Part shown: in pieces, positions 60,530 through 64,000 of the stretch
Layout: each line of letters opens with the position of its first letter
Position numbering within the stretch: position 1 is the first letter of the stretch
Origin: Cyanobium sp. Cruz-8D1
Lineage (GTDB): Bacteria > Cyanobacteriota > Cyanobacteriia > PCC-6307 > Cyanobiaceae
Direction: 5' to 3'
Assembly: GCF_024345975.1 (NCBI RefSeq)
Contig: NZ_JAGQCD010000014.1
Location: 1-64,000 of the forward strand
Length of the DNA stretch: 64,000 nt
Translations under genes and position numbers: made by a program
The notes under the pieces: model-generated
What the model saw: the letters and a program-made list of their open reading frames with translations, nothing else
The model's database searches: none
What the model was told of the DNA's origin: nothing

Positions 60530-61669
60530 GTGCCGCAGGACTACCGCACCATCACGGTGTCCCTGGCCGCCGATCCCTATCCGATCCTGATCGGGGACGG
60601 CCTGCTCGGCCACCTGGGTTCCTTCCTGATCGAGCGCGGCTTCCAGAGCGGCACCCGTGTGCTGGTGGTGACCAACCCCGACGTGCAGGGATTCCATGGT
60701 GCCGAGGCGCTGAGGAGCCTCCAGGCCAGCGGGTTCGCCGTGCGGAGCCTGGTGCTGGAGGCCGGCGAGGAGCACAAGACAGCCGCCACCGTGGCGGCCA
60801 TCCACGACGCCGCCTTTGAACACCGCTTGGAGCGAGGCTCCCTGATCGTCGCCCTGGGGGGCGGTGTGGTGGGGGACATGGCCGGCTTCGCCGCCGCCAC
60901 CTGGTTGCGGGGCATCGCCGTGGTGCAGGTGCCCACCACCCTGCTGGCGATGGTGGACGCCGCCATCGGGGGCAAGACGGGGGTGAACCATCCGGGGGGC
61001 AAGAACCTGATCGGCGCCTTTCACCAGCCGAAGCTGGTGCTGATTGACCCGCGGGTGCTGGCCACCCTGCCGGAGAGGGAATTCCGCGCCGGGATGGCGG
61101 AGGTGATCAAGTACGCGGTCATCGGCGATGGGCAGCTCTTCGACGACCTGGAGCAGGCCGCCGGCCGGGATCCCCAGGGCGCCCTGGCCAGCCGCGAGGC
61201 CATCGGACCCGAGCTGCTGCAACGCTTGCTGGAGCGCTCAGCCGCCGCCAAGGCCCGGGTGGTGGCCGCCGATGAAAGGGAAGGGGGGCTGCGGGCGATC
61301 CTCAACTACGGCCACACCCTGGGCCACGCAGTGGAGAACCTCAGCGGCTACGGCACCTGGCTGCACGGCGAAGCCGTGGGCCTGGGCATGCTGGCCGCCG
61401 GTGACATCGCCGTGGCGATGGGGCTATGGAGCCAGGCGGATCAGGACAGGCAACGCCGGCTGGTCGCGGCCGCTGGGCTGCCCATGGGCTGGCCAGCCCT
61501 CGAGCCCGAGGCGGTGCTGACCTCTCTGCAGGCGGACAAGAAAGTGCGCCAGGGAAAGGTTCGCTTCGTCCTGCCCACCGGCGTGGGATCGGTCACGATT
61601 CGCGATGACGTCGATCCAGCCACGATCAGGGCCGCCCTGGCGGTCGCCGCTTCGATCGGCTCCCCCTGA
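60530..61669 (+). CDS. aroB: 3-dehydroquinate synthase
   Basis: A 379-residue enzyme starting with GTG 60530. Cofactor and metal motifs are [40 protein letters not shown] (NAD+/phosphate) and [20 protein letters not shown] (zinc His). AroB is the second enzyme of the shikimate pathway. The start follows recQ by 28 bases and may be co-transcribed. Confidence 0.95.
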   Translation: MPQDYRTITVSLAADPYPILIGDGLLGHLGSFLIERGFQSGTRVLVVTNPDVQGFHGAEALRSLQASGFAVRSLVLEAGEEHKTAATVAAIHDAAFEHRLERGSLIVALGGGVVGDMAGFAAATWLRGIAVVQVPTTLLAMVDAAIGGKTGVNHPGGKNLIGAFHQPKLVLIDPRVLATLPEREFRAGMAEVIKYAVIGDGQLFDDLEQAAGRDPQGALASREAIGPELLQRLLERSAAAKARVVAADEREGGLRAILNYGHTLGHAVENLSGYGTWLHGEAVGLGMLAAGDIAVAMGLWSQADQDRQRRLVAAAGLPMGWPALEPEAVLTSLQADKKVRQGKVRFVLPTGVGSVTIRDDVDPATIRAALAVAASIGSP

Positions 61670-61807
61670 CACGCAGGCGCGACCCGGGGTGTGCATGCGG
61701 GGAAGGCCCGGCTCCCATGGCTCCGATCGTGGTCTTTCGCTGACAGGCAAGGCGCGGGCCCCCAAGATCGGAGACCATCACCGGAAGGTTTTTATTCCAC
61801 ACGGCCC

Positions 61808-62902
61808 ATGAGAAGTCGTCCCAGCCGGTTCAAAAACATCCTGAGCCAGCCCCTGCGACGACTCGGCGCCCTGGCCAGGACCATCGGGCTTGGGGGCCGG
61901 GACGTGGCGGCGGGGCCGGAGTCATCGCCCGCTCAGGATCCCCCCTCCGCGGCACCCTTCCAGGAGCCGGCAGCGGCCAGCCCCGCGCTGGAGCGGCCGA
62001 GCGATGGCGGCGGTGGAACGTCCTGGGTCGCTTTCCTCCCCCGCGATCCCCAGTGGTCCCAGGTGCGCTGGGCCATCACCCCGGCCGACAGGAGCCAGGC
62101 CCAGGCCGATGGCGCCACCCAGCTCTGCCTGCGTGTCGCCGACGTGACCGGACTGGACGGGGGGTCCACCCACCCCCACACCCTGCAGGAGGTGGTGGTG
62201 GAAAGCCAGGCCAGCGAGTGGTACCTGCCGGTGCCCCTGTCCGGTCGTGATTACAGGGTGGAGCTCGGTTTCCGCAAGGGCGGCAGCGGCGGCTGGATCT
62301 CCCTGGCCTTCTCCGCCACGGCCCACGTCCCCGTGCTGGACAGCCAGGCCGTGTCCGTGCCCGATCCCTTCGTGGCCTTCTCCATGCCGCCCGCGATCCA
62401 AGCGGCGCTGGCTCCAGTTCCGTCCAGGGAGATCATCAACGACCTGCATGAGCGGCTTTACCAGAGCGCAACCAGCCCCTGGCGCCGCCTCGGCCGAGGT
62501 TCGGAGACCTTCCACGAAAGCGATTCCGCCGCCGGTCTGCAGGGCGACAACGACTTCTCCGCCTCCGGTGCAGGCCCCTGGGCCTCCGGCCGCAGCGGCT
62601 CCGGCATCGGCGGAGTGGCCGCTCGCCAGCGGTCCTTCTGGCTGGTGGCCGATGCCGAACTGATTGTTTACGGCGCCACCGACCCCTCTGCCCGGTTGAG
62701 CATCGGTGGCGAAGCGGTTCCGCTCTCCGCCGACGGTACTTTCCGCCTGCAGGTTCCCTTCCGGGATGGCCAGCAGCTCTACCCGATCGAAGCCCTGGCC
62801 GCCGATGGCGAGCAGAAGCGCAGCATCACCATGGAGTTCCGCCGCACGACACCCCACGCGAACGTCAATCCCAAGGATGAAGCCCAGTCGGAGTGGTTCT
62901 AA
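61808..62902 (+). CDS. DUF4912 protein
   Basis: A 364-residue protein from ATG 61808 (MRSRPSRFKNILSQ). A disordered N-terminal part is followed by a beta domain with TSWVAFLPRDPQWSQVRWAI, LCLRVADVTG, WYLPVPLSGRDYRVELGF and a C-terminal RRSF-like FWLVADAELIVYGATDPSAR with EAVPLSADGTFRLQVPFRDG. These blocks match cyanobacterial DUF4912 proteins, possibly a sugar- or surface-binding module. The 138-base gap after aroB shows no recognisable element. Confidence 0.75.
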   Translation: MRSRPSRFKNILSQPLRRLGALARTIGLGGRDVAAGPESSPAQDPPSAAPFQEPAAASPALERPSDGGGGTSWVAFLPRDPQWSQVRWAITPADRSQAQADGATQLCLRVADVTGLDGGSTHPHTLQEVVVESQASEWYLPVPLSGRDYRVELGFRKGGSGGWISLAFSATAHVPVLDSQAVSVPDPFVAFSMPPAIQAALAPVPSREIINDLHERLYQSATSPWRRLGRGSETFHESDSAAGLQGDNDFSASGAGPWASGRSGSGIGGVAARQRSFWLVADAELIVYGATDPSARLSIGGEAVPLSADGTFRLQVPFRDGQQLYPIEALAADGEQKRSITMEFRRTTPHANVNPKDEAQSEWF

Positions 62903-62910
62903 GCCAGGGC

Positions 62911-63198
62911 TCAGTGGCTCTCCCGCAGTTGTTCGGTGCAGATGGTGATGCAGTCACCGTCGTCAAGGGAGCAGGTGGTGATGCAGGCGAAGTAGGTCTC
63001 GACGGGATCCTCGTTGATCAGCTCAACATCAACGTTCAGACCATCGTCACCCCTTGAAGATCCGGAATCCAGATGAAACGTTTCCCCAAACAATGGATCT
63101 TCCGTACGGTGGCCGAATTCCGTAGGGCTGCCGAAAACGTTGCCCATTGCCGTTGCCATCACAGCGCCTTCTGATTGGATTTTCACCCTAACCTTCAT
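62911..63198 (-). CDS. small hypothetical protein with twin CX3C motifs
   Basis: A 95-residue product with a strong ribosome-binding site (GGAGGAG, nine bases before the ATG). The first ~70 residues are polar and acidic with no recognised domain. The end has FACITTCSLDDGDCITICTE, two CX3C pairs separated by six residues, followed by QLRESH. Twin CX3C can form a disulfide-stapled hairpin or bind metal. I recognise no family. A hairpin TTGAGC/GCTCAA (63219-63236) lies directly upstream of the ribosome-binding site. Confidence 0.55.
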   Translation of the reverse strand: MKVRVKIQSEGAVMATAMGNVFGSPTEFGHRTEDPLFGETFHLDSGSSRGDDGLNVDVELINEDPVETYFACITTCSLDDGDCITICTEQLRESH

Positions 63199-63218
63199 TG
63201 CCGTTTTCTCCTCCAGGA

Positions 63219-63236
63219 TTGAGCAGGAATGCTCAA
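63219..63236 (-). promoter_or_regulatory. 5' leader hairpin of the twin CX3C gene
   Basis: TTGAGC and GCTCAA pair perfectly around a six-base loop, just upstream of the strong ribosome-binding site of the gene starting at 63198. It might regulate translation or mark a processing site. Confidence 0.3.
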
Positions 63237-63271
63237 GGTTTCATGTGGAGATGTAAAGCGATGGCTGTTGA

Positions 63272-64000
63272 TCAGGGCGACGGCATGCTCAAAAACAGGG
63301 GCTCTGCCTGAGGCGTAGCTGCAGAGCCTGCAGAGGTTGAATCCCGTTGGAAAGCCAGCCAGCGGAAATTGCCAAGACTGGCGGGATCCACCAGCCGCAA
63401 CAGGCTCTCCCGCCGTTGCAGCAGCTCCGCCAGCCGAGACGCCGGCTCCTGCTGAAGCGCATGCAGGCGCCTGGCCAGACCGAGCGCCAGCAACGCCTCA
63501 CCCTGGCGGCATCCGCCCAGGGGCTGCCAGCCCCCGGCCCGGGCCGCCGCCTGCAGGCTCTCCAGGCAGAGGTGGGCCGTCAGGTCCCACAGACCCGGCT
63601 CCCGCAGCGGGTTGTCGCTGGCCTGCTGGCTCCGGTAGGCCATCAAGGTGCCAGCTGAGCGCTGGGGCGCGTAGTAGCGGCACGCCTCGTGGGCGTAATC
63701 GATCACCAGCAGCCACCCCTCGGACAGCGCGCCGGCACAGGCGGCCAGCCAGGGTTCCAGGCCGGGATGGAGCTCCGTGCACCAGCCCTCGGGGCGGCTG
63801 CCATCCAGGGGGAGAAGGCCGAGGCCACCCAGCTGGTCAAGCAACGGTCCCGTCAGGGGCTCGGCGGCCTCCAGGCTCAGGCTGTCCCCACGCAGTGCAA
63901 CCCGCTGGCGGCACCAGTGGTCGTCCCGGCGCTCGATCCGTTCGATGGCCAAGGCGTCGAGCACTTCGTGCGCCAGCACCACCCCCCGCAGCGGGGCGCG
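63272..64000 (-). CDS. MidA-type SAM-dependent methyltransferase, 5' end outside the window
   Basis: The frame is open to the right edge and contains at least 240 residues. VVLAHEVLDALAIERIERRD is the 'NEvLDA' part of the MidA/NDUFAF7 (DUF185) methyltransferase family, followed by GWLLVIDYAHEACRYYAPQR, TLMAYRSQQASDNPLREPG and LTAHLCLESLQAAARAGGW. In mitochondria the relative methylates a complex I subunit; in cyanobacteria the target may be NDH-1 (inference). The SAM-binding N-terminal part is beyond base 64000. Confidence 0.75.
   Translation of the reverse strand, partial: RAPLRGVVLAHEVLDALAIERIERRDDHWCRQRVALRGDSLSLEAAEPLTGPLLDQLGGLGLLPLDGSRPEGWCTELHPGLEPWLAACAGALSEGWLLVIDYAHEACRYYAPQRSAGTLMAYRSQQASDNPLREPGLWDLTAHLCLESLQAAARAGGWQPLGGCRQGEALLALGLARRLHALQQEPASRLAELLQRRESLLRLVDPASLGNFRWLAFQRDSTSAGSAATPQAEPLFLSMPSP

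Noticed and set aside
1-64000. CRISPR array, prophage or restriction system
   Set aside because: I saw no regularly spaced repeats, no phage structural or integrase genes, and no methyltransferase-nuclease pair. The Uma2 proteins are nuclease-like but not part of a recognisable defence system.

Overview
The window reads as the chromosome of a GC-rich unicellular picocyanobacterium of the Synechococcus/Cyanobium type. The evidence is a set of oxygenic-photosynthesis genes (psaK, petN, thf1/psb29), cyanobacteria-restricted families (DUF3110, DUF2499/DUF3593, DUF1830, DUF2103, a ClpS2-type adaptor, a tailed DnaK), a ggt-type compatible-solute ABC transporter, and gene neighbourhoods typical of that group. 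The species is inferred from gene content only.

Layout. Bases 1 to about 10,500 form an accessory, decaying island. Two same-orientation copies of one insertion-sequence end (1-219 and 7369-7587) bracket broken genes: two cephalosporin-hydroxylase-like C-termini, a sugar-nucleotide epimerase tail, an unannotated gene split by a frameshift, an IS1182-type transposase relic and several toxin-antitoxin relics. Mixed with these are apparently intact higBA, phd/vapC and RES/antitoxin pairs, an orphan AbrB-type antitoxin, three Uma2-family endonucleases (two in direct tandem) and a conserved Cys-rich protein. Bases 10,500-14,300 carry an FkbM-type methyltransferase behind a coiled-coil membrane protein, and, divergently, a PpiC-like protein and a membrane J-domain protein. 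Bases 14,300-17,000 are a small regulator cluster: AraC-type, LuxR-type and two ribbon-helix-helix proteins, with two striking poly-C/poly-G hairpins.

From 17,000 on the window is core genome: cyclophilin, methylthioadenosine phosphorylase, murQ, a DnaK1/DnaJ chaperone pair, the pstCAB phosphate transporter with a possible Pho box and an 8-codon leader ORF, tRNA-Ser(GGA), ferredoxins, an inositol-phosphatase-like gene, hisZ, htpG, the four-gene ggtBCDA-like transporter, rpmB, a Tat-type peroxiredoxin, csaB, psaK, dxs, ilvA, scpB, yggT, mazG-like, pyk, a MacB-like permease, ftsH, clpP, thf1, petN, clpS, a nitroreductase, purK, a lone sugar permease, recQ, aroB, a DUF4912 protein and the 3' part of a MidA-type methyltransferase.

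Two genes are missed by a simple open-frame scan: petN (33 codons) and a 6S RNA directly after purK, recognised from its long closing stem, upper stem, apical hairpin and length. I found no CRISPR array, prophage or complete defence system. The most unusual items are the 6S RNA, the pstC leader ORF, a small twin CX3C protein with a hairpin before a strong ribosome-binding site, and the layered decay in the left island.
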